Shown here piece by piece: positions 16,713-24,199 of a DNA stretch of 64,000 nt (positions within the stretch are counted from its first letter, which is position 1; the number at the start of each line of letters is the position of its first letter). Where the stretch lies: assembly GCA_029547745.1 (NCBI GenBank), contig JAKPOQ010000004.1, positions 66,737 to 130,736 of the forward strand, written 5' to 3'. A model generated the notes under the pieces. It was not told the DNA's origin and did no database searches. It saw only the letters and a list, made by a program, of their open reading frames with translations. This DNA comes from Actinomycetes bacterium (GTDB lineage Bacteria; Actinomycetota; Thermoleophilia; UBA2241). The position numbers and the translations under genes are program-made.

Positions 16713-17903
16713 ATGCGGATCGCCGTCATCGGAGCAGGGGCCATGGGGCGCTGGGCGGTCAAGGAGCTGGGGGTCAGCCCACGCGTCGATGAGGTCGTCG
16801 TCGGCGACATCAATCCGGAGCAAGCTCGCGCCGTCGCCACCGTCCAGGGCGGCGACAAGGCGCGGCCCGTGACGGTCGACGCGAGCGACCAGGGGAGCGT
16901 CCAGGCCGTCATCGCGGGCTGCGACGCGGTCGTGAACGCGACGCAGCACTTCTGGAACATCACCGTCATGCATGCCGCCGCCGGCGCCGGGGTCCACTAC
17001 ACCGACATGGGCGGGCTGTTCTACGTCACGAAGAGACAGCTCGAGCTGGACGACGAGTTCAGGAAGGCCGGCGTCACGGCCGTCATCGCCATGGGCGGCG
17101 CTCCCGGGGTGACCAATATCCTGGCGCGCTACGGCGCCGAGAGGCTCGACACGGTGGAGGAGGCGCACGCCTACTGCGGCAACGTCGACCACACCGACTG
17201 GAGCGGCTACAAGGGCTGGGTCGTGCCGTATTCGTTGGAGACGCTCTGCGACGAGTTCAGCGTCCCGGCGCCGCAGTTCGTCGACGGCGAGTGGGACGAG
17301 AGCGTCATCGGCGGTGAAGGCGTCGCCGCGGTCGACTTCGGCGAGCCCGCCGGCACCCTCGAGGCCCATCACACGATCCATTCCGAGCCGGCCACGTTCT
17401 GGCACGCGTGGAAGGACAAAGGCCTGAAGAGCGCCACGTTCCGTCTGTCGCTTCCCGAGGAGTTCACGGCTCAGATGCGCTTTCTGAACCGTATCGGCAT
17501 GACGCGGACGGACGAGATCGAGGTCAAGGGCGGCAAGGTGCGGCCCCGCGACGTCCTTCTGAAGGTCGTCGCCGAGATCCCCAAGCCGGTGGGCGTCGTG
17601 CTCGACGACGTCGACTACCTGATGAGCGTCGTGCGCGGGACGAAGGACGGGCGCCGGCTCGAATGGCGCGTCCGCGCCATCGTGCCGGCGCACAAGGAGC
17701 ACGGCGCCGGCGGGGGTGACGTCGACACCGGCATCCCGCCGGCGATCGTCGCCCAGATGATGGCCGCCGGCGAGATCGCCGGCCCGGGAGTCTACGTGCC
17801 TGAGCAGATCGTGCCCTGCGAGCGCTTCTTCGCCGAGTTCGCACGCTGGGGCGCGACCGTCGACGCGCAGAGGCGCGAGATCGTCGCCGCGCCGGGAGTC
17901 TGA
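16713..17903 (+). CDS. saccharopine dehydrogenase family oxidoreductase (2)
   Basis: A 396-residue relative of the protein at 5709-6896. The N-terminal Rossmann motif is VIGAGAMGRWA with an acidic VVGDIN after the second strand, suggesting NAD(H) or NADP(H) binding; MGGAPGVTNILA is the family core turn. The substrate cannot be read; saccharopine, carboxynorspermidine and lysine-derived imines are family options. GGAGG lies 8 nt before ATG 16713. It is divergent from an M20 peptidase and convergent with a DUF72 gene, so it appears monocistronic and ends at a strong hairpin. Having two distant copies within 11 kb suggests separate substrates. Confidence 0.85.
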   Translation: MRIAVIGAGAMGRWAVKELGVSPRVDEVVVGDINPEQARAVATVQGGDKARPVTVDASDQGSVQAVIAGCDAVVNATQHFWNITVMHAAAGAGVHYTDMGGLFYVTKRQLELDDEFRKAGVTAVIAMGGAPGVTNILARYGAERLDTVEEAHAYCGNVDHTDWSGYKGWVVPYSLETLCDEFSVPAPQFVDGEWDESVIGGEGVAAVDFGEPAGTLEAHHTIHSEPATFWHAWKDKGLKSATFRLSLPEEFTAQMRFLNRIGMTRTDEIEVKGGKVRPRDVLLKVVAEIPKPVGVVLDDVDYLMSVVRGTKDGRRLEWRVRAIVPAHKEHGAGGGDVDTGIPPAIVAQMMAAGEIAGPGVYVPEQIVPCERFFAEFARWGATVDAQRREIVAAPGV

Positions 17904-17955
17904 GGGCGGCGCGCCGCCCGGGACGCGCTTCGGCCTGCGGCCGCGGGTGACGGAC

Positions 17956-17996
17956 GGTCGGGGCGGGCGGCGCCCCAGGCGCCGCCCGCCCCGACC
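17956..17996. terminator. 19-bp perfect GC hairpin between convergent genes
   Basis: Arms 17956-17974 and 17978-17996 pair perfectly with a CCA loop, between the stops of the genes ending at 17903 (+) and 18012 (-). It could terminate transcription from both sides. No T tract is present. Confidence 0.75.
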
Positions 17997-18011
17997 CCGC
18001 ATTCGTCGCCG

Positions 18012-19013
18012 TCAGGCTGGGAGGAGGGTGCCCTGGGCGGCGTCGGCGGGCTCGCCACCCTCGCCGCCGGCCGGCGACCGCACGGCGTCTCCTGCGTCCT
18101 GCGGGACGGCGGTCGGTCTGGGGGCGCCGAGTAACTGGGTCATGCGCCGTGCGTTGCGTATGCCCCAGTCCTCGTAGTTGTTGTTGAACAGCACGTGGAC
18201 GGTCCCGGCGCGGGCTTCGAGCTCGCGCACGCGCGGCACCCACTCCATGAGCTGCGCGTCGCTGTACAGGTACTTGAAGCGGTCCGAGGCGACGGTCGTG
18301 CGTGCCGCCCAGGTCGCCGCGTTGCGTCCGTGGAAGCGTACGTAGGCGAGGGGCGCCGTCGCGGCGACGACGGGCGGCGTGCTCGAGCGGAAGCCCTGGG
18401 GCTCGTCGACGGAGACGTACGCGAGCCCCTCGTCCTCGAGCAGCCGCAGCGTCGCCGCCGCGACGGCGCCGTCCATCCAGCCGCCGCCACGGAACTCGAC
18501 CGCGACGGTGATGCCCGGGAGCCGCTCCGGTATCTCGCGCAGGTAGCGTTCGTTGGCCGGACCGCGCACGAACCATGGAGGGAACTGGAACAGGACGGCG
18601 CCGAGGCGTCCGGCCGCGCGCAGGGGCTCGAGCGCGACACGGTGGATCTCCCAAAGGCGCTCCATGGCGTCGTCGGCGAGGTCCCTGCGATACACGCTGC
18701 GCTTCGCGCGCGCTTCGGGCCGGACGGCGGTGCGGAGCCAGCCGGGGAGCCGCTGCGCCTGCGCCGGGTGGCCCGTCAGCAGACCGTGCGCCTTGACGTC
18801 GAACACGAAACCATCGGGGGTCCGCTCCACCCACAGGCGGCTGTTGCGCTCGCTCGGGGGGGCGTAGTACGTCGCGTCCACCTCGACCAGCGGGAACTGC
18901 GTGGCGTAGTAGCGCAGACGGTCCGCGGCGCTGGTGACGCCGGTGGGGTAGAAGCGCCTGCAGGCGATCAGTGTCGGATCGGTCCAGGAACAACTGCCGA
19001 CCAGGGTCGTCAT
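18012..19013 (-). CDS. DUF72 family protein
   Basis: A 333-residue member of DUF72 (YecE-like), a TIM-barrel-type family of unknown biochemical role, thought to be nucleic-acid related. The family features are visible: an N-terminal GSCSW, an early FPLVEVDATYYAPPS, a central LFQFPPWF, VEFRGGGW, and the C-terminal VLFNNNYEDWG. The C-terminal 40 residues are low-complexity. The start is ATG 19013, because MTTLVGSCSW is the natural N terminus. The sequence around this start is tandemly duplicated (35-bp unit), placing a second, out-of-frame ATG 35 bp upstream. Confidence 0.87.
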   Translation of the reverse strand: MTTLVGSCSWTDPTLIACRRFYPTGVTSAADRLRYYATQFPLVEVDATYYAPPSERNSRLWVERTPDGFVFDVKAHGLLTGHPAQAQRLPGWLRTAVRPEARAKRSVYRRDLADDAMERLWEIHRVALEPLRAAGRLGAVLFQFPPWFVRGPANERYLREIPERLPGITVAVEFRGGGWMDGAVAAATLRLLEDEGLAYVSVDEPQGFRSSTPPVVAATAPLAYVRFHGRNAATWAARTTVASDRFKYLYSDAQLMEWVPRVRELEARAGTVHVLFNNNYEDWGIRNARRMTQLLGAPRPTAVPQDAGDAVRSPAGGEGGEPADAAQGTLLPA

Positions 19014-19073
19014 GGAAGAACCCCGCCTCCTCCGCCGGGGGTCGTCATGGAGGAACCCCGCCTCTTCCGCCGG
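19004..19073. repeat. 35-bp tandem duplication over the DUF72 start codon
   Basis: Units 19004-19038 and 19039-19073 differ at two positions. Each contains an ATG ACG ACC on the minus strand. Because 35 is not a multiple of three, the upstream ATG is out of frame with DUF72. Confidence 0.85.
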
Positions 19074-19133
19074 GGACACGCTCAGCCGGCCCGTCTCGCC
19101 CGCGCGTAGTGTCAGAGACGTTCCCTTGCGGCC

Positions 19134-19163
19134 TTGTACTCCGGGCGACATCGTGACTATACT
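19134..19163 (+). promoter_or_regulatory. promoter with no protein gene downstream
   Basis: TTGTAC (19134-19139), 18-bp spacer, TATACT (19158-19163) on the plus strand. The next plus-strand gene is tRNA-Leu, which has its own promoter, so this one may drive a small RNA. Confidence 0.5.
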
Positions 19164-19169
19164 CGGTCG

Positions 19170-19285
19170 GCAAAGCTTAGTCGGCGCCAGGGTCTCTGAA
19201 GACCATGTCCTCTTGTCCGACGCGGCAGAGAGGTACCGAAGGGGGCGCCGCCGGTGGGCGGGCTGTCGAGTGTAGGGCCCGCCCT
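19170..19285 (+). ncRNA. candidate small RNA between DUF72 and tRNA-Leu
   Basis: A promoter at 19134-19163 predicts a start near 19170. The stretch ends in a hairpin GGGCGGGC (19256-19263) with GCCCGCCC (19277-19284). Internal pairings are possible (GGTC/GACC around 19190-19204; CCTCTT with AGAGAGG). No match to SRP RNA, tmRNA, 6S or RNase P cores was recognised, and no ORF with a good start is present. Existence of a transcript is inferred only. Confidence 0.3.
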
Positions 19286-19304
19286 CCGTTCGTCCGCCGT
19301 CGCG

Positions 19305-19333
19305 TTGACCGTCCCCGAGCCGTTCCCTATACT
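19305..19333 (+). promoter_or_regulatory. tRNA-Leu promoter
   Basis: TTGACC (19305-19310), 17-bp spacer, TATACT (19328-19333); transcription would begin about 6 nt before the mature tRNA. Confidence 0.8.
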
Positions 19334-19345
19334 CTGCCTGCCTGT

Positions 19346-19434
19346 GTCGGAATGGCGGAATTGGTAGACGCGCTAGGTTGAGGGCCTAGTGAGGGCATAA
19401 CCTCATGGGGGTTCAAGTCCCCCTTCCGACACCA
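19346..19434 (+). tRNA. tRNA-Leu (anticodon GAG)
   Basis: The acceptor GTCGGAA pairs with TTCCGAC, followed by discriminator A and an encoded CCA (19432-19434). The anticodon stem CTAGG/CCTAG encloses loop TTGAGGG, giving anticodon GAG, which reads CTC and CTT. A long variable arm (class II) and a T-loop containing GTTCAAGTC complete the leucine-type structure. Confidence 0.96.
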
Positions 19435-19446
19435 CCCTCCCCGCGC

Positions 19447-19899
19447 TCACCCTTCACGGTCCGTTCGGACGTTGCGCCAGAGTGAGAGCCCCGTCTCGTC
19501 GTCGAAGGCGCGCTCGAGCGGCTCGCCGCCGGTCAGTTCGTCGAGGAACACCTCGCCCGCGAACACTGTGCACCCCTCGACGACGTGGCCGCCGAAGCAC
19601 CGGCCGTCTTCGCCCGCGACGGCGGCGTGCGCGTGGACCGCGGTCGCCCCGTCGCGGCGCGACACGTTCCCCAGCAGGGAGACGAGTTCCAGTCGCTGGT
19701 CGAAGTCCCGCTCGCGGTACACGTGCGCGACCTGGTCGTACCACGCCAGTCGGGCGCGCTGCAGGGCGCCGACGGCGCGGACCTCGCCGACGAGCACGCG
19801 GTGCTCGTCGGCGAGGTCCGCGATCGCCGCGAGCAGATCGGCGCCGAAGGGCAGGCGGGCGACGAAACGCCGGCCGCCGCTGGACTCGCGAGAAGGCAT
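19447..19899 (-). CDS. PPC/DUF296 domain protein
   Basis: A 150-residue single-domain protein of the PPC (DUF296) family, small trimeric proteins whose fold is shared with plant AT-hook proteins and some bacterial DNA-binding-like proteins. Typical features are the early RLPFGADLLAAI segment, GEVRAVGALQRARLAWYD, the HAHAAVAGEDG strand and the GGHVVEGCTVFAGEV segment, where a conserved histidine-rich pocket may bind metal. The start ATG 19899 has AGGAGG seven bases upstream; the frame is open further upstream but unsupported. It converges on tRNA-Leu. The bacterial function is unknown. Confidence 0.82.
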   Translation of the reverse strand: MPSRESSGGRRFVARLPFGADLLAAIADLADEHRVLVGEVRAVGALQRARLAWYDQVAHVYRERDFDQRLELVSLLGNVSRRDGATAVHAHAAVAGEDGRCFGGHVVEGCTVFAGEVFLDELTGGEPLERAFDDETGLSLWRNVRTDREG

Positions 19900-20048
19900 C
19901 GTGCATCCTCCTGTCATGTCGATCCATGCGGTCGGCGGCAGTCTATCGCGCGGCGCGGTTGTCAAGAGGCGGGCGTGGGTATGAGCGCTGTGGACGGCGG
20001 GTGGCGCCCGCGCGAGGCGGTGCGCCGCCGCAGACCGACGGAGGGGCC

Positions 20049-20351
20049 ATGAGCGAGACCCGTAACTTGCGTCATCCGGAGCCCGGCGAGAAGGAGGCTT
20101 GGCGGGAGGCGTTCGACGAGCTCGAGCTGCGCATGGACGCCCTGCGCCAGGCGTTTCTCGACGGGGCGCGCTCGTTCAACATGACCGACGAGATCGTGGA
20201 GCGCATCCACGCGCGGTTCGACGACCTGGGTGAGCAGGTCCACGCCATGCATTGCACGTACCCGTTCGGTGGCTGGCCGGGTCAGGAAGCCTGCCGGTTC
20301 GAGCCGCCGGTCGCATACGAGAGCGAGGCCGGCAGACCTGCCGGGGACTGA
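20049..20351 (+). CDS. small hypothetical protein (100 aa)
   Basis: The product is acidic and largely helical in character (charged heptad-like stretches from about residues 12-65), with a C-terminal part holding two cysteines and GGWPGQEACRFEPP. No family was recognised. GGAGGGG lies just before ATG 20049, and the STAS-HATPase fusion gene starts 35 bp downstream, so the two may form an operon and the small protein may be a partner of that regulator. This is context only. Confidence 0.6.
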   Translation: MSETRNLRHPEPGEKEAWREAFDELELRMDALRQAFLDGARSFNMTDEIVERIHARFDDLGEQVHAMHCTYPFGGWPGQEACRFEPPVAYESEAGRPAGD

Positions 20352-20386
20352 GTGGGCTTTGCCCGCGACCTTCGACAGCGAGGACG

Positions 20387-21142
20387 ATGGCCGCCAACGT
20401 CGAGGCTGAGATCCGTGGCGGGGTGTGCATCGTGCGCTGTGCCGGCGACGACGGCGACGAGCTCGTGCGTTCGCTCGACGACGAGCTTACACGCTGCCGC
20501 TCCGCCGGGGCGCACGACGTGGTCGTCGACCTGCAGCCCGCGGCAGGGATCGACGCGGGTGCGGTCGCCGTCCTGAGCAGGGCGGCACATGCCTTCCATG
20601 ACGCCGGCGGCGAGTTCGTCGTCATCTGCGAGGACCGTGATCTGCGCGAGCGCCTCGCCGCGGCGGGGCTCAGCGGCGCCCCTTCCGGGGCGTCGGCCGG
20701 CCCCGCCCTCGAGGGCGCCGAACATGTGGCGCTGCCGGACCGACCGCGCTGGCAGTTCGAGTTCAGCTTTCCCGCAGACTGCCACGAGCTGCCGAACGCG
20801 CGCCGTCGCATCGTCGCCCTGGCCGAGATCTGCGGCATGGAGGGAACGCCGCTCTTCGAGCTCCACGTCGCCGCGGGGGAGGCGCTCGCGAACGCGTTCC
20901 GACACGGTTCGCCGCAGGGCGCCGACGACGACATCACGGTGCGCTTTTTCTGCTATCCGGACGAGGTGGCCGTCGAGGTGGGCGACCGCGGCGCCGGCAT
21001 GGATGCGGCGCCGATCTGCGCGCCCGAGCCGACGCAGGCAGCGGGGCGCGGCATCCACTTCATGCGCACCATGGCCGACGACGTCCTCTTCGCCTGCGGC
21101 CCGACGGGGACCCGGGTCCTGCTCACGAAGAAGCTTCGCTGA
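20387..21142 (+). CDS. STAS domain-HATPase (RsbW-like) fusion protein
   Basis: A 251-residue fusion of an anti-sigma-factor-antagonist-like STAS domain (residues ~1-100) and a histidine-kinase-type ATPase of the SpoIIAB/RsbW family (~120-251). In partner switching these two are usually separate proteins that bind and phosphorylate each other. The ATPase looks complete: N box EALANAFRHG, G1 box GDRGAGMD, G2 box GRGIHFMRTMADDV and a GTRVLLTKKL end. In the STAS domain the segment that normally holds the phosphorylated serine reads GIDAGAVAVL, so the acceptor is absent. No sigma factor gene is adjacent. ATG 20387 is chosen because the STAS fold begins there; the Shine-Dalgarno sequence (GAGGA) is weak. 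Confidence 0.83.
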   Translation: MAANVEAEIRGGVCIVRCAGDDGDELVRSLDDELTRCRSAGAHDVVVDLQPAAGIDAGAVAVLSRAAHAFHDAGGEFVVICEDRDLRERLAAAGLSGAPSGASAGPALEGAEHVALPDRPRWQFEFSFPADCHELPNARRRIVALAEICGMEGTPLFELHVAAGEALANAFRHGSPQGADDDITVRFFCYPDEVAVEVGDRGAGMDAAPICAPEPTQAAGRGIHFMRTMADDVLFACGPTGTRVLLTKKLR

Positions 21143-21249
21143 CGGTCGTCGCGTCGTGTGTGCCGAACGGGCCCGCGCGGCATCCTGTGGGAAGGGCGCC
21201 GCGGCGGGGTCCTGACGGGACGGTCTACGGCGGCCGCGGGACGGAAGGG

Positions 21250-21255
21250 TAGAAT
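21250..21255 (+). promoter_or_regulatory. -10 box of polA
   Basis: TAGAAT followed by 6 nt and ATG 21262, with no Shine-Dalgarno sequence, predicts a leaderless polA mRNA. A clear -35 is not visible. Confidence 0.5.
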
Positions 21256-21261
21256 CGGGGC

Positions 21262-24036
21262 ATGACCGCGGACGACCTCAGCCGGCGCCTCTACCTCCTC
21301 GACGGTTCGAGTCTCGCCTTCCGCGCCTTCTTTGCTCTGCCCGACACCATCACCACGGCCGACGGCTTCCCGACGAACGCCCTGTTCGGCCTCAGCCAGA
21401 TGTTCCTCAAGATCGTCGCCGAATACCGGCCCGCGAACGTGGTCGTCGCCTGGGACGGGCCGGAGAAGACGTTTCGCCACGAGGAGTACGTCGAGTACAA
21501 GGCACAGCGCCCGGAGATGCCCGACCTGCTCGCGGAACAGTGGCCGCACCTCCCCGAGGTCGTCGAGGCTTTCGGTTTCGTCGATCTCGTGCAGCCGGGC
21601 TACGAAGCCGACGACATCCTCGGCACGCTCGCGCAGGCGGCCAAGCGCGCCGGCGTCGGCGCCGTCGTCGTGACCGGCGACCGCGATGCCCTGCAGCTCG
21701 TCGACGACGACGTCTGGGTCATGGCCACGGGGCGCGGTGTCACCGACGTCAAGGTCTACACGCCGGCCGCGGTCGTCGAGCGCTTCGGCGTGCCGCCGGA
21801 GCGTGTCCCCGACTTCATCGGCTTCAAGGGCGATGCGTCGGACAACATCCCCGGCGTGCCGGGCATCGGAGAGAAGACGGCCGCCCTCCTCGTACAGCAG
21901 TTCGGCAGTCTCGAGGCCGTGTACGAACGCATCGACGAGGTCGCCTCCGAGAAGCGGCGCGCCCTGCTCCTTGAGCACGAAGAGACGGCGCGCCTGTCGA
22001 AGCGCCTCGCCACCATCGTGCTCGATGTGCCGCTCGAGATCGATGTCGCGGAGCTCGTGAGCCGGCGCGACTATCGTCTGCCGGTCGACAGAGTCGAGCA
22101 GGTGTTCCGACGCTACGAGTTCCGCAGCCTCATCCGTCGTCTGCATGAGGTGGCGCGAAAGCTCGAGGAAGGGGCCGCGGGGACGGCCGCCGAGCCCGAC
22201 GCCGACGCCGCCTCTGTCGCTTCCGGCGTCGTGCCCGGCGCGTCGGGGGCGTCTCCGGCGGCTGCTGCCCGCGGCCCGAAGCTCGTCATCGAACATGGGG
22301 CGGGGCCGCTGGCGGCGATGCTCGAACAGCGCGAGGCGGCGCTCGCCCTGGAGCCCGCCGGCGACGGCGTCGCCGCTGCGGTCGGCGACGACGCCGTCGC
22401 CGTCGCCGCCCTTCTTCCCGCCGACGAGCTGCCGGCCTTGTGGCGCCTGGGCGGGCACGTCGTGGTGCACGACGCCAAGGCCCAGCCCGGCTACCGGAGC
22501 GCGGCCGCCGAGTCGGCCTTCGACACGGCGATCGCGCCGGCCTTCGACACGGCGATCGCCGCCTATCTCCTGGCGCCCGAGGCGCCCGAGAAGGAGCGCA
22601 CCCTGGAGGCGCTCGGCGCTCGGGCGGCGGTCACGGCGACCGACCCGGCGAGCCCCGCGGGAGCGGCGGCCGCGGCGGGTGAGACGGCGGGCGAGGCGCA
22701 GGACGGCGCCCGCGCCGCGGCCGCCGCCCGCGCCGCCCTCGCCGCGGCCGCCGCCCGCGCCGCCCTGACATGGCAGGTGGCGGCGGACCAGCGGCCTCGA
22801 CTGGCCGAGCTGGGCCTGGAACGTCTCTTCCGCGAGATAGAGCTTCCGCTCGTCCGCGTGCTGGCGCGCATGGAGGCCGTCGGCGTGCGCATGGACCCCT
22901 ACCGGCTGGGCGAGATCACGGCCCGTGTGCGCGAGCGCGTCGACGAGGTGACCGATCGCATCTACAAGCTCGCCGGGCGGCCCTTCACCATCGGCTCGCC
23001 GCAGCAGCTCGCGGAGGTCCTCTTCCACGACCTCGGCCTGGAGCCGGTGCGCAAGGGGAAGACCGGGTACTCGACCGACGCCCGCGTCCTGCGGGCGCTG
23101 CGCGACCGGCACCCGATCGTCCCCGCCGTTGAGGAGTGGCGCGAGCTCACGAAGCTCCTCAACACGTACCTCGAGCCGCTGCCCACGTACATCGACCCGA
23201 CCACGGGCAGGCTCCACACCACGTTCAAGCAGACGGTGACCGCCACGGGACGACTCTCGAGCGTGAACCCCAACCTGCAGAACATCCCGGTGCGCACGGA
23301 GCTCGGGGCCGAGATCCGTTCCTGCTTCGTCGCCGAGGAGGGCCGTCTGCTCGTCGTCGCCGACTACTCGCAGATCGAGCTGCGCCTCATGGCGTATCTT
23401 TCCGGCGAGGAGGCGCTCATCGAGGCGTACCACCGCGGCGAGGACGTCCATCGCGTGACCGCCGCCGCCGTCGCCGGCATCCCGGTCTCCGAGGTCACGA
23501 AGCAACAACGCGAGCGCGCCAAGGCGGTCAACTTCGGCATCATGTACGGCCTGTCCGCCTATGGGCTTTCTGAACAGCTCGGGATCCCCGTGGAGGAGGC
23601 GCGCGCCTTCATCGACGCGTACTTCGCGCGCTACCCGAAGGTCATGGAGTTCCGCGAGCGCGTGATCGCCCAGGCGAGGCGGGACGGGTATGTGACCACA
23701 CTCTTCGGACGCCGCAGGGCCGTGCCCGAGCTGCGCTCCGGCGTGCACAGCGTGCGCTCCCTCGGCGAGCGTCTCGCCGTCAACACGGTCCTCCAGGGCA
23801 CGGCGGCCGACATCATCAAGGTGGCCATGGTCGGCGTCGACCGCACGATCGAGGGGCGCGGGCTGACGGCGCGCCTCGTCCTTCAGGTCCACGACGAGCT
23901 CGTGGTCGAGGCGCCGCGGGACGAGGTCGCAGCCGTCGAAGACGTGCTGCGGGCCGAGATGTGCGGCGCCTGCGAGATCGACCCGCCGCTCGAGGTCGAG
24001 ATCGGCTCCGGGCCGGACTGGTTCACGGCGAAGTAG
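21262..24036 (+). CDS. polA: DNA polymerase I
   Basis: A 924-residue family A polymerase for gap filling in excision repair and Okazaki-fragment processing. Residues 1-295 are the 5' nuclease (LLDGSSLAFRAFFAL; YEADDILG; GDRDALQLV; FKGDASDNIPGVPGIGEKTA). The middle ~340-500 region corresponds to the 3'-5' exonuclease but lacks the D-x-E motif (ALALEPAG in its place), so proofreading is probably lost, as in other bacterial Pol I proteins. The polymerase domain is intact: motif A VADYSQIELR, motif B RAKAVNFGIMYG, motif C QVHDEL. Within the degenerate exonuclease part there is a tandem duplication (FDTAIAPAFDTAIAA) and an Ala-rich repeat linker near 475-510. rpsA follows. Confidence 0.97.
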   Translation: MTADDLSRRLYLLDGSSLAFRAFFALPDTITTADGFPTNALFGLSQMFLKIVAEYRPANVVVAWDGPEKTFRHEEYVEYKAQRPEMPDLLAEQWPHLPEVVEAFGFVDLVQPGYEADDILGTLAQAAKRAGVGAVVVTGDRDALQLVDDDVWVMATGRGVTDVKVYTPAAVVERFGVPPERVPDFIGFKGDASDNIPGVPGIGEKTAALLVQQFGSLEAVYERIDEVASEKRRALLLEHEETARLSKRLATIVLDVPLEIDVAELVSRRDYRLPVDRVEQVFRRYEFRSLIRRLHEVARKLEEGAAGTAAEPDADAASVASGVVPGASGASPAAAARGPKLVIEHGAGPLAAMLEQREAALALEPAGDGVAAAVGDDAVAVAALLPADELPALWRLGGHVVVHDAKAQPGYRSAAAESAFDTAIAPAFDTAIAAYLLAPEAPEKERTLEALGARAAVTATDPASPAGAAAAAGETAGEAQDGARAAAAARAALAAAAARAALTWQVAADQRPRLAELGLERLFREIELPLVRVLARMEAVGVRMDPYRLGEITARVRERVDEVTDRIYKLAGRPFTIGSPQQLAEVLFHDLGLEPVRKGKTGYSTDARVLRALRDRHPIVPAVEEWRELTKLLNTYLEPLPTYIDPTTGRLHTTFKQTVTATGRLSSVNPNLQNIPVRTELGAEIRSCFVAEEGRLLVVADYSQIELRLMAYLSGEEALIEAYHRGEDVHRVTAAAVAGIPVSEVTKQQRERAKAVNFGIMYGLSAYGLSEQLGIPVEEARAFIDAYFARYPKVMEFRERVIAQARRDGYVTTLFGRRRAVPELRSGVHSVRSLGERLAVNTVLQGTAADIIKVAMVGVDRTIEGRGLTARLVLQVHDELVVEAPRDEVAAVEDVLRAEMCGACEIDPPLEVEIGSGPDWFTAK
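22515..22559 (+). repeat. 24-bp-period tandem duplication within polA
   Basis: A 21-bp sequence at 22515-22535 recurs exactly at 22539-22559 and duplicates FDTAIA in the protein, inside the degenerate exonuclease domain. Confidence 0.85.
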
Positions 24037-24062
24037 GGCGCCGGTCTCGGGCTTCGCGCCCT

Positions 24063-24104
24063 ATGCGCGGGCGCCGGGCGCCCTTCGCGCGGGCGCCCGC
24101 GCAT
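24063..24104 (+). terminator. hairpin after polA, overlapping the rpsA promoter
   Basis: Arms 24063-24075 and 24092-24104 pair over 13 bp. The 3' arm lies between the presumed -35 and the -10 of rpsA, so the end of polA transcription and the start of rpsA are physically interlocked. Confidence 0.55.
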
Positions 24105-24148
24105 GGTATAATCCCCCGGTTTGCGGCCCGGTCGCGGTTCCCGGGCCG
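24084..24148 (+). promoter_or_regulatory. rpsA promoter and leader hairpin
   Basis: A perfect TATAAT at 24107-24112 lies 17 bp after TTCGCG (24084-24089). The predicted leader of about 80 nt contains a hairpin CGGCCCGG (24124-24131) with CCGGGCCG (24141-24148), which could serve autogenous control by S1, known in other bacteria. Confidence 0.6.
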
Positions 24149-24199
24149 TTCCCATCCCGACAAACGACGGACCGCAGCGACCGGGAGGAAGACCGACCG

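Noticed and set aside
19170-19285. SRP (4.5S) RNA or another housekeeping RNA
   Set aside because: The conserved GGAAG-containing apical loop of SRP RNA and cores of tmRNA, 6S and RNase P were not seen.
20953-24036. Long minus-strand frames opposite polA (and similar ones opposite rpsA, uvrA and the PPDK-like gene)
   Set aside because: They are shadows of strongly conserved genes, with biased composition and no recognisable domains.
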